Assembly (NCBI GenBank): GCA_040285825.1 | Contig: JAUPSS010000006.1 | Span: 930,001 to 994,000, forward strand | Source: Eukaryota sp. TZLM1-RC | Taxonomy: Eukaryota; Metamonada: BaSk clade | Direction: 5' to 3' | DNA length: 64,000 bases | Shown: positions 43,101 through 53,374 of the stretch, piece after piece | Numbering within the stretch: the first letter of the stretch is position 1 | How the letters are laid out: every line of letters starts with the position of its first letter | Translations under genes and position numbers: made by a program | The notes under the pieces: generated by a model | Databases searched by the model: none | The model's input: only the letters and a program-made list of their open reading frames with translations | What the model was told of the DNA's origin: nothing

Positions 43101-46100
43101 TTCTGATTCTCATTTTTTCATTTTAGCTAATTCTTTGTTACTGGTGGAAAAATCCAATTTTACTACCATGTCCGTGTTTACTTCTGCAGTATTCAGTAAT
43201 ATTTCCTTTACCAATATTCAAATGAATGTGGGATGTTTTGAAAAATCAGCTTTGCTCGAACTGGAAAATACTTTCATGGATATGTTCAATTTCGAATTTT
43301 GCTTTGATGTTGACTGCTCCCACTCTGACATTATCCACAATTCACCATTAATTTTTGCCTCTCAGTCTAACATTTTGCTAGACAATGTTCATTCTAGTGA
43401 CTATAACCTTCAAACGATCTATGCAACTGACTCAATTATTGATGTTCACAACTCTGTGTTCTCTAATGCTGTTTCAATAAGTGGTCACTTTGTTTTTTGC
43501 AACACACTGGGAACATTTACTAACGTGATTTTTTCGAATCTGGAAGGCAACATGCTCTCTCTGCAAAAGCAATCAGAATTTCAAGTTGTCAATTTAACTT
43601 TTGTCGATAATAAATCTATTCCTGAACCAATTATTCACTCTAGCTCTAGTGAGTTGTTGTTGGAGTCAATCAACTTTTCAAATTCAGCAAACAGTGTTCT
43701 TTTTGTGGAAAATCATTCAATTTTGTATATGAAAGAGCTAATTCACCCATATTATCTCAATCTTACTCTTGCTAATTCTACAGCCTTTATGTATGCTGGT
43801 GTTGATTGGAGTCTTGGAGTAGTTGAAGTTTTCTCATCAAATGTTTACTTTTACTCAAACTTCAATGTAAAAGTTGAACTATTTTCTGGTCAAATCACTG
43901 TGGAATCAACCTCTCAACTTTCAAGTTTGCAAGTTTCTACTGTCTGTGAACCTTTTATTCCAGGTCAGCATTCACTTTCCAATGATACTTATTGGATGCA
44001 GTTTTGTGAAGGGAATGGGGTATTTGTCCATCCTGGTGGAACAATTCAGAATCTTGATTTAAAATCAGGAATTGTTCATTTGTCCAATAGTTCCAGAATT
44101 GAAACTGTCAATCTTCATTCTTCCGACTCTATCATTTACATTTCAAATTCCACTTTGGCGTATTCGTCTCAACCCACTTTGCATCTTCAATCTGGTTTTC
44201 TTGTTGGTTCAGGTACTCTAGTTTTGGATCATTTTATTTGTCAATGGGATGGTTGTGTGTGTCGACCAGGCGCTCCTCATTGTGATACTGATTGCACCAT
44301 CTTTGGTGAATGTAATCTCTGTGTTGAGGTTCCAATCTGTGGTTGGTCAAGCGATTTTGGTGTTTGTGATTTCGCCGATTCCAATGGAAATCCATTGAAT
44401 TTAAAGTATTTTGATTGGTATTTTGATAGTTGCCAAGAGTGTCAGTTGATTAATGACTCGGTTATAGATCATTCTATTATTCAAAAATTTCATTTCCCTA
44501 CTGAAAATTTAATTGAATTTCAAGTAACCGTTCCATATGTTAGGTCTTCCTTTTGGACTCTGGACTTTAGGCGTTTTCTGTCTATTGATTCACTTTCTTC
44601 GTGTTCAAATGGAGGTGATGGATTGAAGAACATTACAAATCTGCAAAACTTACGAAGTGCTCCACATTCCAACTTGACTACCACCTTCAACAATCAACTT
44701 CATCTTGCTTACTATGATGCAAGTATTTGGTCGCAGCATTCACCATCTTGTGAGTTGGTTTCCTATCGGTTGATATTGGCAAAGAGTATGCTAAAGTCAT
44801 GTTCAGCCATAAATGAAAGTACTGTCAAAGTATACGACAATACCCCCATTGTTGAGGATTCTGTTACCATTTTTGTTAATTTGCACAAAAATTCCTTAAA
44901 TCCAAATGAGTCGACTGAACTAAGTCGTTCAATTTTCTTTACGTATTTAGCATGGATTCAAGGTATTTCTGTGGTACCAATTTCTCAACAAGCCTCTTTC
45001 GATTCTTATGGACATTCTGATGTTTTGAAAAATATCAATGTCTACTTTGATAGTGTTTATAATCATCACATGCTAAAGATTGAATTCGATAGCACACTTC
45101 ACTTCACAAGCGCTGCTTCAAACTCAACTTTCATATCAGATTTATCCTTGTCAAATTCCAATGACTCAACCCTTTTGTCTGGTAGATTTTCCATGGAATT
45201 GTTTGAAACTCTACCTGTCTTATTTGAGTTAATCTCTGCAGACGATTATCAAGTGTCTTTCTTACTTGCATTAATATCAACTGAGACATCACAACAAGGC
45301 AAACTGCCCTGCATGATCACTACCCCCACTTCATTTGAAGTTGTTCAAGATTTCTCTTCTCTTGATCAACTCGTGAACTATCACAATCCTGGTCCCTATT
45401 TCCCTGGGGACAATATCTTCCTCGTTATGGTTTTAACTGAAACTGAAGTCAATGCCAGTTTATCTCAAATATATTTATGTCCAGTGGAAACATCCAATGG
45501 AGAGATTTTTGAAGATAGTTCTCTGTGTTTCTTCTTGAATTTCAACAACATTGCTTCAACTAATCTATCCATTAATAATATTTTATATACCGTGCTTGAT
45601 GCAGAAGTTGCGGCTCCTGATGTCAGTCAGCGACAGCTGTTTAACCTTCATTTTGTTGCAGAAACTCAGTCACAGTCTTTTGATGGGTCTAAGCTTGTGA
45701 TTATTGAACCATTAGTTGATCCGATTAAACCTGCGGAGCCTGAAGATCCTATAGAACCAGAAGAACCTCCTGACCATGATGAACCAACTGACCCTACTGA
45801 TCTTACTGATACTGTTCCTCATCGCTTGATCACTGTGTTGTTTATCGTTGTTGTGGTTCTGACAGTTATTACTTTAGTTGTCATTGGATGTTTAATTAAG
45901 GTATGGAAAATTTTGCGAAATTTACGTAATCAATCCACTAATCCAGGACCCTTCCAGATGGAATCGCTTATCTCTGGCCCTTCAAACAAGCTTCCCAATC
46001 TTACCACATTCAATAATGTAACTTCCTTGCGAGATGCACTATCAGCTCCTGCCAGTAATCTAGGTAAGGAGCAACATGCTGAAAGAGTCATTAATGTAAC

Positions 46101-46170
46101 CTCCGAAGAATCAAAAGAAACCGCCCAAGTGTTTAATCAAGCACAATATCTTCCCAATTATGTTGAGTAA
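37138..46170 (+). CDS. Giant type I membrane protein with three RCC1 propeller/beta-helix modules
   Basis: A 3010-aa uninterrupted ORF. The N-terminus is hydrophobic (MIFFFLSLFHSVPGAV; Met20 begins a second, longer hydrophobic stretch), so it enters the secretory pathway. Three homologous RCC1 blocks start near residues 189 (LMAWGDGSSGRTGTGD), 740 (FSFGHGDRGKTGTG) and 1295 (LMAWGVARHGKSGTG). Each is followed by a beta-solenoid-like segment with SGFGIIESSIDNFG, SGSDIINSSVFNEG or SGYGKIHATVHNEG. Residues about 1845-2350 look like a right-handed beta-helix, opening FFIAPNGTNDECCGTKSFPC, similar to polymorphic outer-membrane-type repeats. A Cys-rich segment follows near 2370-2440, then an unknown ectodomain, an Asp/Glu/Pro stalk, one TM helix at about 2894-2920 and a tail of about 90 residues. 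Many N-x-S/T sites fit an extracellular location. It is probably an adhesion or recognition protein; the ligand is unknown. Confidence 0.85.
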   Translation: MIFFFLSLFHSVPGAVNSLMNFTVAIVATLLILSCFGNHVQLNTSMIDLDESFLWSNPEIWSPMPPSNFSDVLVEGESASVVLVLNHNITVQSLQLSHITLVLDAVSLIITNVSVFDNVILESTTYPLSTICTQNLRVLGNFDVVGLQLLVTDFAHLLHGDLYLNNSQIILKETAVLSVDENVGSDHKLMAWGDGSSGRTGTGDLNNPHPILPVLTNEEFIDVSAGFSHSLGLRADGKVFGWGSNTANRLVSGSSEIHSPTIIDSLDSIVQIAAGNQFSLARDSSGNVYSWGLGSFGRLGHGDTSDQTTPKRVNLISPAVDISAGSIDALAVLNNGQVQAWGRNNEGQLGDGTKTQRNTPILLPVSSIRKGKACNRNSHFITFDDHLLSTGRNVEGQLCTGDPFERTIPTYIHNYASFSVVQVECTGFFSIFLTSNGDVYSCGHVLGRRGTIPPHTPGKVDGLPKVSRIFALSNQPMALLTSGILVQWDDYQHPVPVNAVSGLTLGNIICGQSFCFAENYHNFPRVSGCQNSSIEVFGTIQSTSIVPLSFDVPVIIHSSGSSLSNNSTIRFDQHIGVYGEVISRDSSFHISSVFELLGGFISSDDLAITPWGVLSGFGIIESSIDNFGVIEVSDDIIFSNELVLQQDSELFFLNSDAKVTVSSASFTLHRDSTVRSSSHLSFITTQNFTLLGNTMFEQVELSICKNGHLIQGEMNLIDSQIIIEEVAVVSTNPESKYIYQLFSFGHGDRGKTGTGVTDQWHGLLPVHSIDHFISVSAGRQSTLAVTRNGEVYGWGRSVTLGHGSSAQFDTPTKVPNLSGVVKVSLYDSHALALVKNGDVYSWGFNTGGRLGHGENLDGSYNNEFFPRRITALSSVKDISTGSIHSLALIPHGYVMSWGGDSSRQLGRISTSGRSIPNAVNINAVKKIVGCAASSLFINNEGRLFATGNNDDGQLCMGHKTQINAPTCILNCESYQVVDVSCSPDTTVFLTADGNVFSCGGLLGRSTDQVPDHSPGKVEGLPFVKNVTAGDNVAYALSEKGVLYQWTSGTSAVISRDSRGLSINNVYAGHSSIFITFKHETVMFLGSNLSSLNIFGSFISDAEVQFSIPVKIASTGSMKIDNDIIVQSSIENLGEIRTNQSIIIQSGGLHSANYLESLQILIHKGSFLSGSDIINSSVFNEGTLKLAGELSVMGDLELRSESQISNTDDVTGTFALTVDGLTSFFRTSLVFDPQHSVTVHTASAQILDHVDCKSATLLIGNTSSHLEGTVSLTDSRLVIDEDAECLINDHYDVGNTLMAWGVARHGKSGTGTTNTHPIRAVRNSEEIIEVFGSFYHSVGLGTNGRVFAWGSNQANRLGIIGSSPILTPTIVDNLEHIVQISAGDRFSLARDSSGFVFSWGMGSRGRLGHGNANDNSVPTIIEGLHDVVDISAGLGHSLALTFSGEVYAWGHNSGRLGDLSLNDRLSPVLISLYPKTPHKVTACGDQSFVITIDNELFTTGINTHGELCLGDYISRNTFTPIAGFTTYKVVQVSCQRRFSAFLTNEGEVYSCGDVERIGRTTAEIPQHVPGRVPGLSNIMKISAGVNTVLALNIHHELYSWNRFIGASLARETLNQKIGMIATGEDTTFVSYWYDKPKFAQDDSSSLEVFGNMKFDLKSTINFDLALSIGSDGRVSSISSGMLFTKSILIAGILTMAENHDIYFTDSVALKGGTIEADNVYLNSSASFSGYGKIHATVHNEGRLEPTGELRFFSDLLLVESAELVFRNKEHNENQINLNGTAFLNGSLRIDFLHQDLMEGESFSLLIFDQSISSFDRVFISCATLFQFFDQPNSIDILVRNASDGISYRNFFIAPNGTNDECCGTKSFPCLSVGKVLERMGTKGVINLIEGAYNETHFDYTFNNVDLTFEGNFTSNVPSVSISSSLVLSNSKIQLRNIALILNDTIVVRDSDLIIDDLVIFTPSSSSLFDSDGSRIKISNVDFSSDFTEISDSHFFILANSLLLVEKSNFTTMSVFTSAVFSNISFTNIQMNVGCFEKSALLELENTFMDMFNFEFCFDVDCSHSDIIHNSPLIFASQSNILLDNVHSSDYNLQTIYATDSIIDVHNSVFSNAVSISGHFVFCNTLGTFTNVIFSNLEGNMLSLQKQSEFQVVNLTFVDNKSIPEPIIHSSSSELLLESINFSNSANSVLFVENHSILYMKELIHPYYLNLTLANSTAFMYAGVDWSLGVVEVFSSNVYFYSNFNVKVELFSGQITVESTSQLSSLQVSTVCEPFIPGQHSLSNDTYWMQFCEGNGVFVHPGGTIQNLDLKSGIVHLSNSSRIETVNLHSSDSIIYISNSTLAYSSQPTLHLQSGFLVGSGTLVLDHFICQWDGCVCRPGAPHCDTDCTIFGECNLCVEVPICGWSSDFGVCDFADSNGNPLNLKYFDWYFDSCQECQLINDSVIDHSIIQKFHFPTENLIEFQVTVPYVRSSFWTLDFRRFLSIDSLSSCSNGGDGLKNITNLQNLRSAPHSNLTTTFNNQLHLAYYDASIWSQHSPSCELVSYRLILAKSMLKSCSAINESTVKVYDNTPIVEDSVTIFVNLHKNSLNPNESTELSRSIFFTYLAWIQGISVVPISQQASFDSYGHSDVLKNINVYFDSVYNHHMLKIEFDSTLHFTSAASNSTFISDLSLSNSNDSTLLSGRFSMELFETLPVLFELISADDYQVSFLLALISTETSQQGKLPCMITTPTSFEVVQDFSSLDQLVNYHNPGPYFPGDNIFLVMVLTETEVNASLSQIYLCPVETSNGEIFEDSSLCFFLNFNNIASTNLSINNILYTVLDAEVAAPDVSQRQLFNLHFVAETQSQSFDGSKLVIIEPLVDPIKPAEPEDPIEPEEPPDHDEPTDPTDLTDTVPHRLITVLFIVVVVLTVITLVVIGCLIKVWKILRNLRNQSTNPGPFQMESLISGPSNKLPNLTTFNNVTSLRDALSAPASNLGKEQHAERVINVTSEESKETAQVFNQAQYLPNYVE

Positions 46171-46242
46171 ATTGTTAATTTTTTGTCATGATGTGAATAA
46201 AAGACTTTAAAACATTTGTATTTATTCCAATAAAAAACAAAC

Positions 46243-49200
46243 TATTGGTAATGTTGGCTATGTGTTACAAATAGATCAGAACAAACTCATGATTTTCAAT
46301 TGATTTTGTATATATTTGAATTAATTTAGTTTATTAATTTTTAAACATTAAATTGTAAAAATAGTAAAAAATCAAAAGTATACAATTGAATGTTGCAAAC
46401 TAATAAAACCATTGCTGTAAGTGTAAAAGTATCGTTTTGATACGATTTACTGAGGCTCATATGAAGTTCCTAGTTTCGTATATTGACCAATGGTTGTTTA
46501 TTACTATCATTGGTCAAATCTTTAAAGTCCATTTTGGGACAATTAATATAACAATTGTGGTGTCAAAGTCCGTGCTATGATCATTTGAGTAGTCATTGGT
46601 ATGATTGGTTCAATGGTCATTGGTATGATTTGGTATGATTTGCATGATGTAGTCCTTATGTACTAGATGTGATCAGCTTGTGATCAAACTTTGTGTGAAA
46701 TTGTGTGTGAGTAATGTTGGCTATGTGTTACAAACAGATCAGTACAAACTCATGATTACATTTTCAATTGATTTTGTATATATTTGAATTAATTGAGTTT
46801 ATTAATTTTTAAACATTATATTGTAAAAATAGTAAAAAATCAAAAAGTATACAATTGAATGTTGCAAACTAATAAAACCATTGCTGTAAGTGTAAAAGTA
46901 TCGTTTTTGATACGATTTACTGAGGCTCATTTGAAGTTCCTAGTTTCGTATATTGACCAATGGATGTTTATTACAATCATTGGCCAAATCTTTAAAGTCC
47001 ATTTTGGGACAATTAATATAACAATTGTGGTGTTAAAGTCCGTGCTATGATCATTTGAGTAGTCATTGGTATGATTGGTTGAATGGTCATTGGTATGATT
47101 TGGTATGATTTGCATGATGTAGTCCTTATGTACTAGATGTGATCAGCTTGTGATCAAACTTTGTGTGAAATTGTGTGTGAGTAATGTTGGCTATGTGTTA
47201 CTTGATCAGTACAAACTCATGATTACATTTTCAATTGATTTTGTATATATTTGAATTAATTAAGTTTATTAATTTTTAAACATTAAATTGTAAAAATAGT
47301 AAAAAATCAAAAAGTATACAATTGAATGTTGCAAACTAATAAAACCATTGCTGTAAGTGTAAGAGTATCGTTTTTGATACGATTTACTGAGGCTCATATG
47401 AAGTTCCTAGTTTCGTATATTGACCAATGGTTGTTTATTACAATCATTGGTCAAATCTTTAAAGTCCATTTTGGGACAATTAATATAACAATTGTGGTGT
47501 CAAAGTCCGTGCTATGATCATTTGAGTAGTCATTGGTATGATTGGTTCAATGGTCATTGGTATGATTTGGTATGATTTGCATGATGTGGTCCTTATGTAC
47601 TAGATGTCATCAGCTTGTGATCAAACTTTGTGTGAAATTGTGTGTGAGTAATGTTGGCTATGTGTTACTTGATCAGTACAAACTCATGATTACATTTTCA
47701 ATTGATTTTGTATATATTTGAATTAATTGAGTTTATTAATTTTTAAACATTAAATTGTAAAAATAGTAAAAAATCAAAAAGTATACAATTGAATGTTGCA
47801 AACTAATAAAACCATTGCTGTAAGTGTAACAGTATCATTTTTGATACGATTTACTGAGGCTCATTTGAAGTTCCTAGTTTCATATATTGACCAATGGTTG
47901 TTTATTACAATCATTGGTCAAATCTTTGAAGTCCATTTTGGGACAATTAATATAACAATTGTGGTGTTAAAGTCCGTGCTATGGTCATTTGAGTAGTCAT
48001 TGGTATGATTGGTTGAATGGTCATTGGTGTGATTTGGTGAGTTGCATGTAGTCCTTATGTACTAGATGTGATCAACTTGTGATCAAAATTTGTGTGAAAT
48101 TGTGTGTGAGTAATGTTGGCTATGCGTAACTTGAGCAGTACAAACTCATGATTTTCAATTGATTTTGTATATATTTGAATTAATTTAGTTTATTAATTTT
48201 TAAACATTAAATTGTAAAAATAGTAAAAAATCAAAAAGTATACAATTGAATGTTGCAAACTAATAAAACCATTGCTGTAAGTGTAAAAGTATCGTTTTTG
48301 ATACGATTTACTGAGGCTCATATGAAGTTCCTAGTTTCGTATATTGACCAATGGTTGTTTATTACTATCATTGGTCAAATCTTTAAAGTCCATTTTGGGA
48401 CAATTAATATAACAATTGTGGTGTCAAAGTCCGTGCTATGATCATTTGAGTAGTCATTGGTATGATTGGTTCAATGGTCATTGGTATGATTTGGTATGAT
48501 TTGCATGATGTAGTCCTTATGTACTAGATGTGATCAGCTTGTGATCAAACTTTGTGTGAAATTGTGTGTGAGTAATGTTGGCTATGTGTTACAAACAGAT
48601 CAGTACAAACTCATGATTACATTTTCAATTGATTTTGTATATATTTGAATTAATTGAGTTTATTAATTTTTAAACATTAAATTGTAAAAATAGTAAAAAA
48701 TCAAAAAGTATACAATTGAATGTTGCAAACTAATAAAACCATTGCTGTAAGTGTAAAAGTATCGTTTTTGATACGATTTACTGAGGCTCATTTGAAGTTC
48801 CTAGTTTCGTATATTGACCAATGGATGTTTATTACAATCATTGGCCAAATCTTTAAAGTCCATTTTGGGACAATTAATATAACAATTGTGGTGTTAAAGT
48901 CCGTGCTATGATCATTTGAGTAGTCATTGGTATGATTGGTTGAATGGTCATTGGTATGATTTGGTATGATTTGCATGATGTAGTCCTTATGTACTAGATG
49001 TGATCAGCTTGTGATCAAACTTTGTGTGAAATTGTGTGTGAGTAATGTTGGCTGTGTGTTACTTGATCAGTACAAACTCATGATTACATTTTCAATTGAT
49101 TTTGTATATATTTGAATTAATTAAGTTTATTAATTTTTAAACATTAAATTGTAAAAATAGTAAAAAATCAAAAAGTATACAATTGAATGTTGCAAACTAA

Positions 49201-50244
49201 TAAAACCATTGCTGTAAGTGTAAGAGTATCGTTTTTGATACGATTTACTGAGGCTCATATGAAGTTCCTAGTTTCGTATATTGACCAATGGTTGTTTATT
49301 ACAATCATTGGTCAAATCTTTAAAGTCCATTTTGGGACAATTAATATAACAATTGTGGTGTCAAAGTCCGTGCTATGATCATTTGAGTAGTCATTGGTAT
49401 GATTGGTTCAATGGTCATTGGTATGATTTGGTATGATTTGCATGATGTAGTCCTTATGTACTAGATGTCATCAGCTTGTGATCAAACTTTGTGTGAAATT
49501 GTGTGTGAGTAATGTTGGCTATGTGTTACTTGATCAGTACAAACTCATGATTACATTTTCAATTGATTTTGTATATATTTGAATTAATTGAGTTTATTAA
49601 TTTTTAAACATTAAATTGTAAAAATAGTAAAAAATCAAAAAGTATACAATTGAATGTTGCAAACTAATAAAACCATTGCTGTAAGTGTAACAGTATCATT
49701 TTTGATACGATTTACTGAGGCTCATATGAAGTTCCTAGTTTCGTATATTGACCAATGGATGTTTATTACAATCATTGGCCAAATCTTTAAAGTCCATTTT
49801 GGGACAATTAATATAACAATTGTGGTGTTAAAGTCCGTGCTATGATCATTTGAGTAGTCATTGGTATGATTGGTTGAATGGTCATTGGTATGATTTGGTA
49901 TGATTTGTATGATGTAGTCCTTATGTACTAGATGTGATCAACTTGTGATCAAACTTTGTGTGAAATTGTGTGTGAGTAATGTTGGCTATGTGTTACAAAC
50001 AGATCAGTACAAACTCATGATTACATTTTCAATTGATTTTGTATATATTTGAATTAATTAAGTTTATTAATTTTTAAACATTAAATTGTAAAAATAGTAA
50101 AAAATCAAAAAGTATACAATTGAATGTTGCAAACTAATAAAACCATTGCTGTAAGTGTAAGAGTATCGTTTTTGATACGATTTACTGAGGCTCATATGAA
50201 GTTCCTAGTTTCGTATATTGACCAATGGTTGGTTATTACAATCA
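46243..50244. repeat. Tandem array of about 8.6 units of about 467 bp with a four-unit higher-order period
   Basis: The landmark ATGTTGCAAACTAATAAAACC recurs at 46390, 46859, 47326, 47793, 48250, 48720, 49187, 49654 and 50124, spacings 457-470 bp. Diagnostic differences show that units 1-4 repeat as units 5-8 (period about 1860 bp): unit 2 equals 6 (GGATGTTTATTAC, GGCCAAATC), unit 3 equals 7 (GTAAGAGTATCG), and unit 4 begins like 8 (GTAACAGTATCAT). Unit 8 switches to type 2 in its second half. The array starts about 75 bp after the giant gene's stop and ends abruptly inside a unit. It is a satellite-like or intergenic expansion; the 63-codon ORF in each unit is probably incidental. Confidence 0.95.
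46483..46517. repeat. Hairpin within each array unit (first copy shown)
   Basis: TTGACCAATG (46483-46492) and CATTGGTCAA (46508-46517) form a perfect 10-bp stem with a 15-nt loop. Each later unit has the same arms; type 2 units carry TTGGCCAA on the right arm, giving one mismatch. Confidence 0.75.
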
Positions 50245-50800
50245 GGAGAAGTTATCAATTTATGAATAGCACCACTTGTTTTTGATTACATTTTTGGTGT
50301 AGAAAAACATTGTTGCATGAACTTTTACATTGATAAAGAAAAATTATTTTACTTTTGTTATTTGACAGCAACAAAAAAATAAATTTCAAAAAAATTACAG
50401 TTTCACTTTCATTTTGAATGTATTCTAGAAAAAGATATCGTTTGTTTGACTTGAATCAAAAGGTGATCGTTTGTATATGGCAACGGTAACGCTATTTTCT
50501 GCACGATTATCGTTCTTTTGATTAGGTCAGTATCTTTTTCAAAATTTATGAGCTTTATACATCATTAAAACCAATGTTCATGTCATTCATTTGATTTGAA
50601 TTCCTTTGTTGATAATCTTTTTACAACATCTGCGACAATTTATACATGGTTATCTTGCCTTTGAAAAAATCGAAACGAATGACGCATTTTACAAGAGAAG
50701 TTTTTAAGTTTATCAATACAGCATGTGTTCTTGATCACATTTTTGGTGTAGAAAAACATTGTTGCGTGAACTTTTACATTGATAAAGAAGTTTTTCTTTT
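50243..50800 (+). repeat. Pair of diverged direct repeats of about 110 bp after the array
   Basis: 50243-50350 and 50691-50800 share AGAGAAGTT-like starts and a nearly identical core (CATTTTTGGTGTAGAAAAAC, ATTGTTGC-TGAACTTTTACA, TTGATAAAGAA), offset about 447 bp. The offset is close to the array period, but the sequence is unrelated to the array unit. Confidence 0.7.
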
Positions 50801-52164
50801 TTTATTAAACATAAATAAAAAAAATTTAAAATTTCATAAATTCAACAAACACTTTAATTGCAAAATCAGTACACGAAACTAGATGCTCTATTGATCAAAA
50901 ATACTGCACCAAAAAAGCTAAAACAATTTGGCATAGTTTTCATTTAAAATCCCCATTTCTTATATGAAAAAAAGACTCCACACGTGACAATAAATTTTTG
51001 AATTGTAATATCCATATGAGTGTTTAAAACGCTGTTGAATGTTATTGTGTTTTCACACTTTCTGTGAAAACATGCTTATGCACAAGTGATACAAGGCAGG
51101 TTTGATACATGAAGAAATGATTTATGTATTCTGTTTCAATGGCAATCTTGAAAACAATAGTGTTGGCAGAAAAGATGATGTATGAAAAGAATACTGTCCA
51201 GGAGAACTTTATTACGATAGAGTCTTCATCAAGGAGAAAGTACAACGGTGAAGACATCAAGCCAATCCATGAACAATTGAGATCAAAAGAGTGATTGAGT
51301 CAAACGAAACACTGACAATAACCGATAGGTAAAAGATTTACGGAATATAAATCCAAAATGCGTTAGGCAAGGCTGCTGCACTGATGGCAATCGTGATGCC
51401 TACCCTTCTGCACCGAAGAATCATGGCACTAAGAGTATAATGTGTTTGAAGTTACAGACGCATCCCAAAGTCGGAGTACGGAAATGAGAAAAACCGCAGA
51501 AGGTTGCTCAGGTTGGAAGATCAGATTTTGGGTCTGGTTTCAAACTTCAGATTTTCCAATTTTGACATTGGAATTTTACCAACCCATCATCCAATACATT
51601 TTGGTTCTGTTGTCCTGTTTTTTGTATAAACACGAATCAAAGTTCTAGTTATAGCATTTGCTGGTGTTGTTTCACAGTGATGACCATTATGGTCTCAAAT
51701 TGTGGATTTTACAAAAAGGTTCTATGTTTTATACAAATTGATTCAGAATCATCCAAATGAGATCAGACCACAAACAATGGCGAAACGTGAAATGAAATTA
51801 GGAAATGAAAGAAATTTTCATTTTTTTATCCCATTTCGGAAAGTAGTTGCTATTTGATCATTTTCAATTGATTGTTTTTAAATAATTTTTGAAAATGTGA
51901 AAACAGCTTAATTGTTCATGTTGAACAAAATTTTGGTGTTGTATGTAAGCCTTAGTGGAAACATTGAATTTTACTACACGTGTCGAATTTTATGGGAAAT
52001 CATTTTTGATTGAAAATTTAAATTGACACATCAATAAGAATTGATTACATTTATCAGGATGTAATGGATCTTTATGGAAAGCACAAATGACCAACATTGA
52101 TACAATCATATTTGATTGATTTCACAAAAGGTAACATTTATGAAATTTTCTGGTTTTTTAACCA
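50801..52164. other. Long AT-rich stretch, nothing recognised except one hairpin
   Basis: Short ORFs (51042-51260 minus, 51442-51648 plus) have no recognisable motif. The hairpin at 51048-51072 is listed separately. Confidence 0.4.
51048..51072. repeat. Perfect 10-bp stem, 5-nt loop hairpin
   Basis: TGTTTTCACA, loop CTTTC, TGTGAAAACA. It is isolated in gene-free DNA. No following T-run on either strand suggests a transcription terminator. The function is unknown. Confidence 0.6.
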
Positions 52165-53365
52165 GTATTTCCTATAAAAAATCTTGATCTGCTTGCTGTC
52201 TAGCTAAAGCTGCTCTTATTCGATTGAAAAACCGTGGTAATCTATTAGTAATGGCAAATTGAATCCGTGAACGCCATAAAAAAATATCAAATCTTTTTAT
52301 TGTTTTTTCTTGCACCATTTTTTGGAAGTCATTCAAAAAAGTTTCTGCTTCATCTGATAATCTTCCATTTATCGAAAATGGGAAAGCAATAAAAACCAGC
52401 TGTGTATATCTATCGGCATTAGCCTCTTCAATATCTTTATCATATTTTTTATGTTTCTCTTCCGCTTTAAAATCAAGAGCAGTCACAGAATTAAGTTTTC
52501 TTCTGTGAACCAAAGTATCATTTGCAACATTACATGAGACAAAGTCAACAATAGCTTCAGAATTATCAATCCAATCACAGTATACATCACCTCTATCATC
52601 AGAACCAAAATTAATCAGAGAAAGTGTTTCCTTCAGCAGGGGCTCTTTGATACATGATATCCTTGCAGTTTGTGCCATATTGAAAACAGTGTCTTCAACA
52701 GCATCATGTAATGAAGAACGATAAGTTATCAATTTAGAGCAATTCAGAGCATGGCGCAAAGTGAGTTGAGGTGAATTCGAACAAATACATTTTTCTTTTG
52801 ATAATAATTGGTTCATGGGGATGTTTAAATATAATCTCATTTTTGTTACAAATGCTTCATGAGTGGCACACAATACAAATCTTCGTGGTACAATGGTTAC
52901 AAAAAGTGAAGAATCTGACGACTTGTTTTCACAAACACCTTTTCCAATAACAATGAGTGAAGATCGTGATTTAAAACAGCCGAGCTGCATATATTATTAT
53001 AAAGATCTTTTTCATACATTCCAGTCAATCGTTTCTGTAATGTTCGAAGAGTGTATTACAAATTAAAAAATTCCTGTCTGGAATATTGCCATTGAATGAT
53101 TGGGGAAAGCATCGACTTCATTTTTTTATATCAATTTTTGAAATTTCTTCATTTAATGCAAAAACAATGGAACCTTGCGTTGTCATTAATAAATCTTCCC
53201 AATATGTAAAGCTTTCGGAAAACTCAAAGATTGCATTTCTGCATCCACCAATAGAAACACACGAAGTAAGAATAGAAGCCTTCGTCCAACCTAAATCGCC
53301 ATAATGTGGACCATGATCAGCATGGTATGGAATTTGGAACATTTTACATCCCAGTAAATGTTTTT
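52165..53365 (-). mobile_element. Family A RLE retrotransposon, older decayed copy (A5)
   Basis: The minus-strand ORF at 52172-52990 covers the knuckle (CICSNSPQLTLRHALNC), RLE (DDRGDVYCDWIDN) and the tail to about ADQDF. 53118-53360 carries the earlier block (LGCKMFQIPYHADHGPHYGD, LGWTKASILTSC). Frame breaks lie around 52990-53118. The 3' UTR is altered beyond recognition after the last codons (near 52165), unlike the clean copies, so this insertion is older. It abuts a family C tail fragment at 53375. Confidence 0.8.
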
Positions 53366-53374
53366 TAAAGATGG

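Noticed and set aside
46859-49845. 63-codon ORF (MLQTNKTIAV...) in most array units as a microprotein family
   Set aside because: The ORF repeats because the DNA repeats. Unit 1 loses it by a one-base deletion, and no codon-level constraint is visible.
46243-50244. CRISPR or long terminal repeats
   Set aside because: Units of about 467 bp are contiguous with no spacers and no associated protein genes.
51048-51072. Hairpin as a bacterial-type terminator
   Set aside because: No T-run follows on either strand, there is no adjacent gene, and the organism is eukaryotic.
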